The position numbers and the translations under genes were made by a program. A stretch of 21,341 nt of DNA. Origin: a virus. The stretch spans positions 1 through 21,341 of IMG/VR virus record IMGVR_UViG_3300042864_000123. One strand, written 5' to 3'. Below are positions 14,348 to 21,341 of this stretch, piece after piece; positions within the stretch are counted from its first letter, which is position 1, and the number at the start of each line of letters is the position of its first letter. A model generated the notes under the pieces. That model was not told the DNA's origin. It saw nothing but the letters and a program-made list of their open reading frames with translations, and searched no databases.

Positions 14348-14765
14348 CAATCCAGTTTTCAATAGTCATGATTTCCCGATGCACAATATTTGTATCGGTA
14401 ATGCTGGAAAGGCTAGTCTGCTGCACAAGTTTAGCCGTTACAATCTTGCCAACCTCAAGCAGTAAATAATTTTCGGGATAAAGGCAAACAAGCTGCAAAA
14501 TTGAGTCGGCAATTGTGTCTGCATCAAAGCGTCCGTAAGGCGCAATCCCAGCCGTTACAACGTCCAAAGTAATCGTGGTAATGTAATTATACTCTTGGTT
14601 GTCTTTGTCGTCCTCTTGGGTCTGATTTGTAATAAGAATGTAAGGAAAATTGGCATCGTCAGGCGCAAAGGTATCGTAGCAAAGAACTGGCGCACCTTTG
14701 TAAGTAATGGTTCCGTTTAAAGCTGACCAATAAGCCTTGCGTACAAACTTTTTAATATTTCTCAT
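14340..14765 (-). CDS. Probable tail terminator/completion protein
   Basis: A 141-residue protein (start MRNIKKFVRKAYWSALNGTI). It contains PYILITNQTQEDDKD and a beta pattern (YITTITLDVVTAG), followed by an acidic helix (DADTIADSILQLVCLYPEN). This resembles the minor tail or tail-completion proteins found between HK97 gp10-like genes and the tail-tube gene, which cap the tail and join it to the connector. The assignment rests mainly on gene order and length; no diagnostic motif was found. It overlaps the gp10-like gene by ATGA. Confidence 0.6.
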   Translation of the reverse strand: MRNIKKFVRKAYWSALNGTITYKGAPVLCYDTFAPDDANFPYILITNQTQEDDKDNQEYNYITTITLDVVTAGIAPYGRFDADTIADSILQLVCLYPENYLLLEVGKIVTAKLVQQTSLSSITDTNIVHREIMTIENWIDG

Positions 14766-15211
14766 TTTCTCTTTTTCAATAATGTTGTTAAAGTCCGCTC
14801 AATATTTTTTGGCAACTCGGTTCTTTGCTTAAAAACTTCAGGGTAAAAGAAAGGTCTTGCTGGTAAGTTTACCTCTCTAATTCCATCGCCTATAAATTCA
14901 CTTGCAAACTGAACTAATTCAGTTGGAATTTTTACGCTTGTTCCTGTTCCAAATTCAACGTAAGGTGCGTAATGAGCGCCAACCTCAACACCTCCAGTAA
15001 TTTGGTTTTTACTTACTTTTATTGGCGTTGACTGAATGCTTTGCTTTAGCGCTCCGCTCTGTACTTTGACATTTGAAACCGCTTCTGACTCAATAGAAAG
15101 CATGGCATCCTCTACCTCTGCTCGCACGTAGTCAGCAACATCGTCCTCTAAATCTTTTAAATACTTATAAAAGGCATTAAGGCTTTTCTTGTCAAAGTTT
15201 ATGCTTACCAT
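14762..15211 (-). CDS. HK97 gp10-like head-tail joining protein
   Basis: A 149-residue protein with the recognisable pattern of the HK97 gp10 family. It has an N-terminal helix (LNAFYKYLKDLEDDVADYV), then VQSGALKQSI (50-59), HYAPYVEFGTG (80-90) and ARPFFYPEV (about 117). These match the conserved TGxLxxSI, Y-x-x-x-VE-x-G-T and ARPF motifs of the family. The protein acts at the head-tail interface or as a tail component. It shares its first base with the last base of the previous stop region (TAATG) and overlaps the next gene by ATGA, consistent with a stoichiometric connector operon. Confidence 0.88.
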   Translation of the reverse strand: MVSINFDKKSLNAFYKYLKDLEDDVADYVRAEVEDAMLSIESEAVSNVKVQSGALKQSIQSTPIKVSKNQITGGVEVGAHYAPYVEFGTGTSVKIPTELVQFASEFIGDGIREVNLPARPFFYPEVFKQRTELPKNIERTLTTLLKKRK

Positions 15212-15552
15212 TAATCTCGCTCTTTAGCAATTAGCTTAATCATTCTGTCGTATTCGTTCACGTCAATTATGTTGTCAATAATAAGCGTTCTGTTATCGTA
15301 AACAATGTGCATCGATTTGGTAATAGTCACCAAAGGATTGTCTCGGATAATTATTTCCCAAGAGTTTTTTATAACCATTTGGTCCTCGCTATTTTGTCGA
15401 GTTCCATTTAGGTTAGTAACCTTTGCCCAGCAAGTATAGGTCACTCCCATTGATGAGTAGTAACCACCAAAGCCGTCCGCAAATAGCGTTGGGTTTAGGA
15501 ATTGTATTCGCTCCCTTAAATCGCCAGCTTTAATTTCTTTATTAGTCCTCAT
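15211..15552 (-). CDS. Head-tail adaptor (SPP1 gp16-like stopper)
   Basis: A 113-residue protein with the signature of phage head-tail joining or stopper proteins: GDLRERIQFLNP near the start (10-21), DGFGG, CWAKV (about 41-45), then IIIRDNP and HIVYDNRTLIIDNIIDVNE. It lies between the gp6-like connector and the gp10-like protein, the family's normal place, and closes the portal channel until the tail attaches. Overlaps on both sides are ATGA or TAATG. The length is typical. Confidence 0.88.
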   Translation of the reverse strand: MRTNKEIKAGDLRERIQFLNPTLFADGFGGYYSSMGVTYTCWAKVTNLNGTRQNSEDQMVIKNSWEIIIRDNPLVTITKSMHIVYDNRTLIIDNIIDVNEYDRMIKLIAKERD

Positions 15553-16139
15553 GCACCAAACCAGTTGTAAGTTTTATAAGGCATCAACAATGCTTTAACT
15601 CCCAAAGGTGAAGGGATTGCCTGCAAGTCGCTAAAGTCCTCACGTCTTTCATACATTGTATTAACCATCATTTTAATAGCAAGCTTAATGTCCTCGGGAA
15701 CCGTTGTAAAGCCAGCAGTATAAACCATTTTAAACTTAAATGATTGGTTTGCGCTTGTTATTACAATTTTTGGAAACAAGCCAATGTTTACTTGGTAATT
15801 TAAAGCCGTCTCTACGTTGTTTTGGTCAATTGTCACGACTTTAGTTATGTCGCTTGCAGAAACTAAAGGACCGTAAGGCAACTGCCATTGATATGGAAAA
15901 GAAAAGGAATCAATTGTCACAGTCTTGCGAATAATTGCCTTGCCAATAAAAGACTCACAATGTAGGCGAGAAACTTTTATAAGGCTGGTAATTAAGGTGT
16001 CCTCAACGCTGCCGTCAATTCTTGCGTATTCTTTTGCTTCTGCCAATGTAACTGGCTCGGTAACTGGTGCAATATCTGCAAACTGAACTGAATAGCCAGT
16101 AAATGACAGGTTGCTTGGTGTATATAATAAATCACTCAT
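15549..16139 (-). CDS. Head-tail connector (gp6-like)
   Basis: A 196-residue protein with the standard gp6-like layout: PVTLAEAKEYARIDGSVEDT (near residues 26-45), which resembles the usual L..K..L.ID...D.L motif, then SFIGKAIIRKTVTIDSFSFP and a C-terminal helix (EDIKLAIKMMVNTMYERRED). It forms a ring below the portal. I chose ATG 16139 (start MSDLLYTPSN). A longer frame begins at TTG 16163 but would overlap the glycosyltransferase by 32 bases instead of 8. It is coupled by ATGAGTGA to the glycosyltransferase, so both are made from the same transcript. The next gene overlaps by ATGA. Confidence 0.88.
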   Translation of the reverse strand: MSDLLYTPSNLSFTGYSVQFADIAPVTEPVTLAEAKEYARIDGSVEDTLITSLIKVSRLHCESFIGKAIIRKTVTIDSFSFPYQWQLPYGPLVSASDITKVVTIDQNNVETALNYQVNIGLFPKIVITSANQSFKFKMVYTAGFTTVPEDIKLAIKMMVNTMYERREDFSDLQAIPSPLGVKALLMPYKTYNWFGA

Positions 16140-17118
16140 TGTATGGTTTCTTTGCTTTGTCAACGATAAAATTAAAGAATCTTTCCAACTCTTGGTCTTG
16201 GTATTTTAACCGCTCATCGGCAAGGTTTCGCATTATATTTTGGTGAAAGTCGTAAAGTATTTCGTCGCTCATCAACTCCTCAATCTTTGCAGCGATTCCA
16301 TCAAGGTCATCACGTTCAAAATATAATCCAGCTGGTCCAAGGCATTCTTTTAATCCATCCGTAGGCGTGCAGATAACTGGCAGTCGGTTAATTGCCGCCT
16401 CCAAGCCTACACGTCCATAAGATTCGTAAAATGATGGAACGAGAACAATATTTGTTTTGCCATAAATCAAATGGACGTCAGGAGTTTGCGCCACATACTT
16501 TAAATTCTTCAGCGTATCATCAATGATTTGCTCGCCATAGCTGCCAAGCACGCCCAAAAATTTGCGTTTTGGCAATCGCTTGGCTAGTTCAATTAATATC
16601 TGACCGCCTTTATTTTCGTTGCAGTTAATTAGCGTAATGTATTGTCCGTGCTTGCGGTTGTACTTTACGTCCTCAGGAAAAATAGGAGGCTTGCAGACAA
16701 TAGATGCATTTGGATAAGCACCGTTTTGTAAATTCTTTTCGTTTGCTTTATTGTTGTAAACTACGTGAATGTTTTGTGATTTAAATCTGACGTTTCGATA
16801 ATCTGAATCGTTGTGGCTTAAAAAAATTAGTTGCTTTTTGTACTTCATGCACCAATTTATTGCAACGCCTGTATTGTCAAGGTGAGTAAATACAACGCTT
16901 GCGGTTTGCAAGGCTAAAAAAAAGTCGTTTGAATAATACCCAGTTATAAAATTAATAAAGCTAAACTTTTCGCCGTCAGGGTAAATCTGACTTTCGGGTA
17001 AAATAACTTGAATATTGCAGCCTTTTTGGTGCAAATATTTAGCGTAATGTTGAACCGTCCACTCGGCTCCTGAGTTGTGCGTGCCTGCCCAAGCGTGTAC
17101 AAAGAAAACAATATTCAT
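16132..17118 (-). CDS. GT4-like glycosyltransferase
   Basis: A 328-residue GT-B fold glycosyltransferase. It has an N-terminal Rossmann-like start (MNIVFFVHAWAGTHNSGAEW) and a C-terminal nucleotide-sugar domain. The latter holds NCNENKGGQ (165-173) and the EX7E motif ESYGRVGLE (E232 to E240), followed by PVICTPTDGLKECLGPAGLY. Such enzymes transfer a sugar from a nucleotide donor with retention. No membrane helix or signal peptide is present, so it should act in the cytoplasm. It is the first gene after the terminator that follows the capsid gene, and its stop overlaps the connector start, so it is embedded in the head module rather than in a modification cassette. Modification of a virion protein is inference; DNA or host surface glycans are alternatives. 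Confidence 0.85.
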   Translation of the reverse strand: MNIVFFVHAWAGTHNSGAEWTVQHYAKYLHQKGCNIQVILPESQIYPDGEKFSFINFITGYYSNDFFLALQTASVVFTHLDNTGVAINWCMKYKKQLIFLSHNDSDYRNVRFKSQNIHVVYNNKANEKNLQNGAYPNASIVCKPPIFPEDVKYNRKHGQYITLINCNENKGGQILIELAKRLPKRKFLGVLGSYGEQIIDDTLKNLKYVAQTPDVHLIYGKTNIVLVPSFYESYGRVGLEAAINRLPVICTPTDGLKECLGPAGLYFERDDLDGIAAKIEELMSDEILYDFHQNIMRNLADERLKYQDQELERFFNFIVDKAKKPYNE

Positions 17119-17140
17119 TCATTTAATGGTTGATTTCGAT

Positions 17141-17171
17141 TAAAGGTATTGATTTATAGATAAATAAAAAA
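17141..17171 (-). promoter_or_regulatory. Candidate promoter for the connector/tail operon
   Basis: Minus strand TTTT (17171-17168), 19 bases, then TACCTTTA (17148-17141), near matches to TTTG and TAnnTTTG. The upstream box lies in the T-tract of the capsid terminator. ATG of the glycosyltransferase follows after 22 bases. The geometry is the same as at 3741-3771. Confidence 0.4.
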
Positions 17172-17194
17172 AAACCCCGACTATTTGTCGGGGT
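17165..17194 (-). terminator. Intrinsic terminator after the capsid gene
   Basis: Minus strand CCCCGAC-AAATA-GTCGGGG forms a perfect 7-bp GC-rich stem with a 5-base loop, followed by nine T's. It lies 28 bases after the capsid stop. It should shorten the protease-capsid transcript and separate it from the tail operon. Partial read-through is possible. Confidence 0.9.
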
Positions 17195-17221
17195 CTTAAT
17201 CAAACTAAACACCTATTTTAC

Positions 17222-18424
17222 TTATACTGCGGAACCGTTAGCCAAAGCAGCTGCAAAGTTTCCGTATACCAAAGCTTTAGAGTTGTAAACTGCAAATGCA
17301 ATTCTCTCCTCAACTCGTACAGTTACAAAGTTCTTAGTAACGTTGTCAGCATCCTGCTCGAAGAACTCAAGAGTTACGCCCTGACGAACGAACAACTGAG
17401 AACCAAGCGCCCAGTCACCAACGAAGAAATCGCCAGCAGTTACGGCATTGATGCTATAAACAGGAACTCCCAAGATGAACATTTGTCCGCCAGCCATAGA
17501 AACGTAGCTAGGTAGTGCGTATGCTCCAGTAGTTTCCTTAACAGATACCAATTGCAAGTAATCGCTTGGGTTGATAAGGATTGCGTTTGGAGAATATTCG
17601 TCTTTGGTAGTTTGAACAACCGCAGCAGCAAGAACGTCGAATCTGTTGATTAGAGTACCAAATTTAACAGTAGTCCAAGCAGAGCCATCAGTTGCAACAC
17701 CATGCAAGTTTTGACCGCTACCGCTTCCGTAAAGGATTTGAGTATCTTCTACGTTCAACAATTTGCTAGGCGCACGGCTAGAAAGGTAAGCAATCAAACC
17801 AGGAGTATCGTCCAACATTTCTTTGGTCAATCTCATAAAGGTTGGGATTGTTCTTACAGAACGGTCAACCGCAGTCAAATCGAAATCAGACTGAGGCTTT
17901 GCAGAACCTTGTGCAGTTGGAGCAGCAGCGTTGTCGTAAGCACTTTCACGTACGAAACGGATAAGGTTAGAGCTAGTCTGTCCAGTAGGGATAAGGGAAC
18001 GAACGTGAATACGTCTGTTAGGGTCAAACTTCAAATCAGGAACTCTGTCCGCTGGGATAACTTCGCCAGTGTAAGCGTTTCCAACTGTCATGTCGGCACC
18101 TTTCATGTCCAACTCCATCTTTACTTTGTTGGAGTTTCCGCTCTTGTAGTTAGCAAAAGAATCGCCAGCAAAAGCTTTTTCCAACTCAGAAGAGAAAGAC
18201 GCAGCCTTCTTAGAACCAGCAAAGCCAGCCTGAGTTCTTGCATCTACTCCGTCAAGCTGAGCCTGAAGAGCATCAGCTTTCTCGTTTAACTTAGCGGTTT
18301 CGGCAGAAAGTGACTTTCTGAACTCCTCACCAGCTTCTTTCATTGACTTTACGTCTGAAATCAAAGCTTCGTTTGACTCCAATTTCGCAAGTACTGAATC
18401 CAATTGTGATTTAATTGCGTCCAT
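17222..18424 (-). CDS. HK97-fold major capsid protein
   Basis: A 400-residue protein of HK97 type. The first 60-70 residues are a charged coiled coil (IKSQLDSVLAKLESNEALIS, KLNEKADALQAQLDGV), the scaffold-like delta domain removed by the protease. The mature part should begin near residue 70-110. It contains the E-loop region (RFVRESAYDNAAAPTAQGSA), then the P-domain-like TIPTFMRLTKEMLDDTPGLI (192-211) and QILYGSGSGQNLHGVAT. The C-terminal beta strands end in VYNSKALVYGNFAA. The gene follows the protease by six bases and is followed by a strong terminator. The leader is A-rich without a Shine-Dalgarno sequence. The cleavage site is not determined. Confidence 0.93.
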   Translation of the reverse strand: MDAIKSQLDSVLAKLESNEALISDVKSMKEAGEEFRKSLSAETAKLNEKADALQAQLDGVDARTQAGFAGSKKAASFSSELEKAFAGDSFANYKSGNSNKVKMELDMKGADMTVGNAYTGEVIPADRVPDLKFDPNRRIHVRSLIPTGQTSSNLIRFVRESAYDNAAAPTAQGSAKPQSDFDLTAVDRSVRTIPTFMRLTKEMLDDTPGLIAYLSSRAPSKLLNVEDTQILYGSGSGQNLHGVATDGSAWTTVKFGTLINRFDVLAAAVVQTTKDEYSPNAILINPSDYLQLVSVKETTGAYALPSYVSMAGGQMFILGVPVYSINAVTAGDFFVGDWALGSQLFVRQGVTLEFFEQDADNVTKNFVTVRVEERIAFAVYNSKALVYGNFAAALANGSAV

Positions 18425-18430
18425 TGTGTT

Positions 18431-19138
18431 TTAAATAAATTTTTTAAGTTTCTGATAATATTCAAATTCCAAAGCCATTGCAATTGTCGGGTCCTCTTCG
18501 CTTTTGAATTGAGTTTCCTCGGATTCTACAATTTGGACTGACTCCAATGCCTTTAGGTGATTTTCAATTTGTTTTAATCCTATTTCAAGTTGAATCATTG
18601 ACTCGTCGGTAAGGTCACCATTGCGTAAAATGTTGCAAAACTTAGCAATCATCTCCTCGCTTTTTGGCTTATCCCAGCTTTTCATTGACTCGATTGGTGT
18701 ATTTGGATTGGCTCCCCAAGTAACTGTTGAACCTTCCCAAAGTTTAATCTCTCTGATTTCTCGGTAACCAGCCTTGTTGTCTGCTTTAATAATTTCAAAG
18801 CCAACAGAATGCTCGTTAAATACTCCCTCGGCATAAAGCTTTATTACGTCTTTGCCGTAGCTTGTTTCGGTAATCTTAGAGGTAAAACGCAACCCTTTAG
18901 CGTCTTCCATTAACTCCATAGGTTTAGCCAATGGCATCAAGGGATTGTGCTGGAGTAGGTGCATAATTCTATTGCGTCCCTGCGGTCCATTCTCAGCAAT
19001 TGTTTTCTTATAAGAGCCTGAAACAATAACGTCGCCGTCTGAATCAATGTTGTTAAACGCAGAAAAGTAACCAGTAACGATTCCTTTTACCTCGTCAATA
19101 TCTTCAATTATTCCTTGGCTTATATTCTTGTAAATCAT
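18431..19138 (-). CDS. HK97-type prohead protease
   Basis: A 235-residue serine protease of the HK97 prohead (U35/S78) family. It shows GYFSAFNNIDSDGDVI (23-38), the catalytic His region LLQHNPLMPLAKP (H64), NEHSVGFEI with S111 as the probable nucleophile, and LWEGSTVTWGANPNTP, in the family order. It cleaves the capsid delta domain during head maturation and then itself. An acidic C-terminal tail (ESEETQFKSEEDP) follows the catalytic core. ATG 19138 lies 14 bases after the -7 box of a candidate promoter, giving a very short leader. The capsid gene follows six bases later. Confidence 0.92.
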   Translation of the reverse strand: MIYKNISQGIIEDIDEVKGIVTGYFSAFNNIDSDGDVIVSGSYKKTIAENGPQGRNRIMHLLQHNPLMPLAKPMELMEDAKGLRFTSKITETSYGKDVIKLYAEGVFNEHSVGFEIIKADNKAGYREIREIKLWEGSTVTWGANPNTPIESMKSWDKPKSEEMIAKFCNILRNGDLTDESMIQLEIGLKQIENHLKALESVQIVESEETQFKSEEDPTIAMALEFEYYQKLKKFI

Positions 19139-19152
19139 TGTCGCTTTTTTTG

Positions 19153-19183
19153 TAAAAATAAAAGGGTTAAAAAAAAATGCAAA
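19153..19183 (-). promoter_or_regulatory. Candidate promoter for protease and capsid
   Basis: Minus strand TTTG (19183-19180) matches the Bacteroidota -33 element exactly. After a spacer of 19 bases comes TATTTTTA (19160-19153), a one-mismatch -7 element. It is the best-matched start of the transcript that ends at the capsid terminator and is nearly identical to the element before the tail-tube gene. Confidence 0.55.
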
Positions 19184-19194
19184 CCAATAAATTT
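19153..19194 (-). repeat. 42-bp intergenic repeat, copy 2
   Basis: The partner of 13842-13883 (36 of 42 bases identical, no gaps). The outer end, AATAAATTTATT, is palindromic and overlaps the stop codon of the GT25-like gene. It is too AT-rich to be a convincing terminator. Confidence 0.75.
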
Positions 19195-19771
19195 ATTGAT
19201 TGACAAAATGCAAGGCTCTTGCTTCGCTTTCCTCGAATAGACTTGTATAATTTTTATACCCTTTCTCAATATCACTTTCACTTGGTCGCTGAAAAGATAG
19301 GAATGGCACGCAAATATAGGAGTTGCCACGTGGGTGGACTTCTGTCCTAAAATATTCGTCAATTGGTATATCCAAATCTAATTCTGCCATCTGCTTTGCA
19401 AATCTATAAGAATAAAGTATTCCATGCGTTGTCCAAGAGCCATAAGTGCGAACTAATCTCTTGCTTATTCTGTCAAGCCTTAAATCTTTTATATTGGCGC
19501 CAAGCATTAACATATCCCAGTCAGCTGGCAGGTCTTTAATTGACCCCTCTAAATTAGTCGCCCAACCTCGGTAGGTAGCGTCGTCCTCAAATATTAAAAC
19601 GTCGCTTTCGCATTCTTGAAATATCTGCTTAAAAGTTTGCCACAATCCAAGCCATCCCCATTCGTGCTGAATTGCGCTTACTCTTTCAAGGTTAAAATGT
19701 GGTGATAATTCTTGCATTGACGCACGCCATTTGTCTTTTCGGTGGTCAAGGTTAATAACGTGAGCAATCAT
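19193..19771 (-). CDS. GT25-like glycosyltransferase
   Basis: A 192-residue protein with the layout of glycosyltransferase family 25 (LPS beta-galactosyltransferase/procollagen type). It has IAHVINLDHRKDKW at the start (2-15), LIFEDDATY with the metal/nucleotide-sugar motif E62-D63-D64, DWDMLMLGANIKDL (84-97), THGILYSYRFAKQM, and the late acidic motif DIPIDEYF (D138). It has no signal peptide or membrane helix. The start overlaps the minor head protein by ATGA. The stop lies at the promoter of the protease gene. Its position inside the head module suggests that a virion protein, rather than DNA or LPS, may be the acceptor, but the acceptor is unknown. Confidence 0.82.
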   Translation of the reverse strand: MIAHVINLDHRKDKWRASMQELSPHFNLERVSAIQHEWGWLGLWQTFKQIFQECESDVLIFEDDATYRGWATNLEGSIKDLPADWDMLMLGANIKDLRLDRISKRLVRTYGSWTTHGILYSYRFAKQMAELDLDIPIDEYFRTEVHPRGNSYICVPFLSFQRPSESDIEKGYKNYTSLFEESEARALHFVNQ

Positions 19772-20559
19772 TTTCGCATTGGTAATCCGTCAACGTCTCG
19801 CATAATTCTAAACACAACCTTGCATCTGCAATTACAAATTTGGTCAGCGCCAGCGCCTTGCGTTCCGTCGGCTGGTTGTCTCATTTCGTCACCGCCTACA
19901 ATAAAGTTTTGGTCGAATGGAATCCAAGGCTTGTTGAGCATTGCAGCGTGGTCAGGTCTTGTTCTGTTGTCTGTCGCTGGAATCCATTTCTTTTCGTACA
20001 TAAAATCTGATGTCGCTGCCGACTGCATCGCTGCGTTGTTGGTAGCTATCGCCATTTCAGTTCGTGCAATTAGCTTGGCTCGGTTTCTAAATATAACCGT
20101 TACCGACTCTTGAATGTTTCTAGCAATCTCAAGCGTGCCAAGACCTTCATTTAATCCACCTAAAACAATGTTGCGGATTATCTTTTGGCTGGTTTCGTTG
20201 ATTTGTATTAGGGTTTGCGGCAAGTTTCTAACTGCAAACAAACGCATAAAGTCTCGCCACCCTGCCCTTAAAGCTTCTTTGGTTGCTTTAGTTGGTGGTT
20301 GGATTGCGTTATACATAGCCTCAGCGTAAGCAGTCCCAGCAACAACAAAAAGGTTTTCCAATACGTCAGCCAATGGCGCTGGAGTTATTAAATCAAAGCG
20401 GTTAATATTTCCATCCGCCTGTTTAATAGCATCCAAATACGGCTGCATTTGCTTTTTTAAAGCCGTGTAAATTTGCTTTTCGTATCTAACCTCGTAACGT
20501 CTCTGCAATGCATCCAATTGCTTTGCAAGCGCTAGGTCTTTTTTAGTTGGTTTGGGCAT
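19768..20559 (-). CDS. Minor head / head morphogenesis protein (Mu gpF, SPP1 gp7 type)
   Basis: A 263-residue protein. A helical N-terminal half (LDALQRRYEVRYEKQIYTAL) is followed by the diagnostic C-terminal domain: LIARTEMA (163-170), the TRPDHAAM region (200-207), IPFDQNF and a cysteine cluster CNCRC (242-246) that may bind a metal. This domain is conserved in Mu gpF/SPP1 gp7-like proteins, which bind the portal and act in head assembly or DNA ejection. The start ATG overlaps the portal end by 17 bases, and the stop overlaps the GT25-like start by ATGA. The length is at the short end for the family. Confidence 0.9.
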   Translation of the reverse strand: MPKPTKKDLALAKQLDALQRRYEVRYEKQIYTALKKQMQPYLDAIKQADGNINRFDLITPAPLADVLENLFVVAGTAYAEAMYNAIQPPTKATKEALRAGWRDFMRLFAVRNLPQTLIQINETSQKIIRNIVLGGLNEGLGTLEIARNIQESVTVIFRNRAKLIARTEMAIATNNAAMQSAATSDFMYEKKWIPATDNRTRPDHAAMLNKPWIPFDQNFIVGGDEMRQPADGTQGAGADQICNCRCKVVFRIMRDVDGLPMRK

Positions 20560-21341
20560 AGTCTCCCAAATTTTCTAGGTCGTCAACTGGTTGTGCAGAA
20601 AATTCCGCCAAAGTCATTAAGCCTTGCGGAATAAATGGCTGCTCCATTAGTGCGTTTTCGTATTCGCCGTAATTCATTGCCGCACGCTTTTCGTTTGGAG
20701 TTAACCACCAAGCAGCAGACAATTGATTAACAAGCTTATCCATGTCGTCTTGCATTTCAGGATAAGCCATGTAATCGAAATCTAGGAATAGATTTTTATT
20801 ACCATAAGAAGCCAAAAGCCAGTTGTTAAGCACGTCTCTGATTTCAATATGCAAAGGTCTGACAACGTTATTAATTAATGCCTTATAAGCCGTTTCAATG
20901 TTGTTAAACGTGCTTGCCTCGGTATCTCCAAGCAACTTAGCATCCACGCCATAAACTCGGCACAGGGAACGCAAAATTACTTTCTGAGTATCAATAATTG
21001 ACATATCTACTGCATTCATTCCCATTTGAACCCAGCTTAGCTTGGCTGGAGTAATGATAACGTCGCCAGCTTTGGTTGCGCCTTGGTAATTGTGTGCGTA
21101 ATCCTCCTTTAGTCCTTGCGCTTGCTCTCTTGTAATGTTAACAGTTCCGTCTCCCGTTAGTATTCCTCTTGCTCCCATATTTTGAAGCATAGACAAAAGC
21201 GCTTGCTTGCCATCGTTTGACGTTGTAAGGTCACGAACTGCGGAACGCAAAGGAGATGCGCCGTAAAGATGGTTAGCCGTTCCAGCTTGGTAGCTTAGAT
21301 TTATATTTTTAATGTGTCCAACGTTTGCAGCGTCAATGCTA
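20543..21341 (-). CDS. Portal protein, 5' end outside window
   Basis: The frame is open without a stop to the window edge; the first full codon is at 21340-21338. A start at TTG 21250 is not credible because the family sequence continues upstream as ANHLYGASPLRSAVRDL. The visible part (266 codons including the stop) contains NMGARGILTGDG, MSIIDTQKVILRSLCRVYGV, LLGDTEASTFNNIE and a wing/stem region (RPLHIEIRDVLNNWLLASYG), typical of the C-terminal half of HK97-type portals. The dodecameric portal is the DNA channel of the head. Its tail (QPVDDLENLGDYAQTN) is acidic. The minor head gene overlaps its end by 17 bases. Confidence 0.92.
   Translation of the reverse strand, partial: SIDAANVGHIKNINLSYQAGTANHLYGASPLRSAVRDLTTSNDGKQALLSMLQNMGARGILTGDGTVNITREQAQGLKEDYAHNYQGATKAGDVIITPAKLSWVQMGMNAVDMSIIDTQKVILRSLCRVYGVDAKLLGDTEASTFNNIETAYKALINNVVRPLHIEIRDVLNNWLLASYGNKNLFLDFDYMAYPEMQDDMDKLVNQLSAAWWLTPNEKRAAMNYGEYENALMEQPFIPQGLMTLAEFSAQPVDDLENLGDYAQTN

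Noticed and set aside
17440-17631. 63-residue minus-strand ORF inside the capsid gene
   Set aside because: A different frame of the capsid coding sequence with no support from spacing or motifs.
17702-18289. 195-residue plus-strand ORF antisense to the capsid gene
   Set aside because: A shadow of a high-confidence capsid gene. Composition (Ser/Val/Arg-rich) is typical of reverse-strand reading, and no plus-strand genes exist elsewhere in the window.
19184-19197. Palindrome CAATAAATTTATTG as a terminator after the GT25-like gene
   Set aside because: The stem would be seven bases of almost only A-T pairs with no loop, so it is too weak. It is part of the 42-bp repeat instead.
19135-19362. 75-residue minus-strand ORF overlapping the end of the GT25-like gene
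   Set aside because: It lies in another frame inside a well-supported glycosyltransferase, has no recognisable motif, and crosses the promoter region of the protease.
20543-21250. Portal start at TTG 21250
   Set aside because: The frame continues upstream without a stop into portal-like sequence (YGASPLRSAV), so the gene is truncated by the window edge rather than starting there.

Overview
The window is the structural (head, tail, lysis) half of a tailed phage or prophage with a long non-contractile tail (siphovirus type). All supported genes lie on the minus strand, so transcription runs from position 21341 down to 1. A Bacteroidota host is inferred from several things. Start codons lack Shine-Dalgarno sequences and have A-rich leaders. 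Four candidate promoters follow the TTTG-N19-TAnnTTTG style. The genes are AT-leaning (25-45% GC on lines counted by hand). The protein set (GNVGIGT-type fibre, paired tail-tube paralogs, small lysis-region membrane proteins) also fits that phylum. No integrase, repressor, terminase, replication gene, tRNA or CRISPR array is visible, so virulent and temperate states cannot be told apart.

Layout in transcription order. Head module (21341-15549): portal (5' end outside the window), Mu gpF/SPP1 gp7-like minor head protein, GT25-like glycosyltransferase, HK97-type prohead protease, HK97-type major capsid protein, terminator, GT4-like glycosyltransferase, gp6-like connector. Tail module (15552-3815): head-tail adaptor, HK97 gp10-like protein, probable tail terminator, two paralogous tail-tube proteins, tail assembly chaperone read in two frames through an A10 slippery run, tape measure, a 1061-residue hub-like protein carrying an Asp-box beta-propeller, a 1039-residue tail fibre, two small unknown proteins, terminator. 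Lysis and accessory module (3716-1): small membrane protein, 40-residue basic peptide, LydA-like holin candidate, membrane protein with a chemoreceptor-like helical domain, small outer-membrane protein, two-TM holin candidate, M15 peptidase endolysin, metallophosphoesterase, small unknown protein, and a truncated single-TM protein.

Most adjacent genes overlap by ATGA or TAATG and are probably translationally coupled. Two intrinsic terminators (after the capsid gene and after the tail genes) are each followed at once by a candidate promoter whose upstream element falls in the terminator T-tract. Two other candidate promoters, 36/42 bases identical to each other, precede the protease-capsid pair and the major tail-tube gene, the proteins needed in greatest amount.

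The points most worth following up are the frameshifted chaperone, the propeller inserted in the tail hub protein, the two glycosyltransferases bracketing the capsid genes, the repeated promoters, and the chemoreceptor-like protein among the lysis genes.
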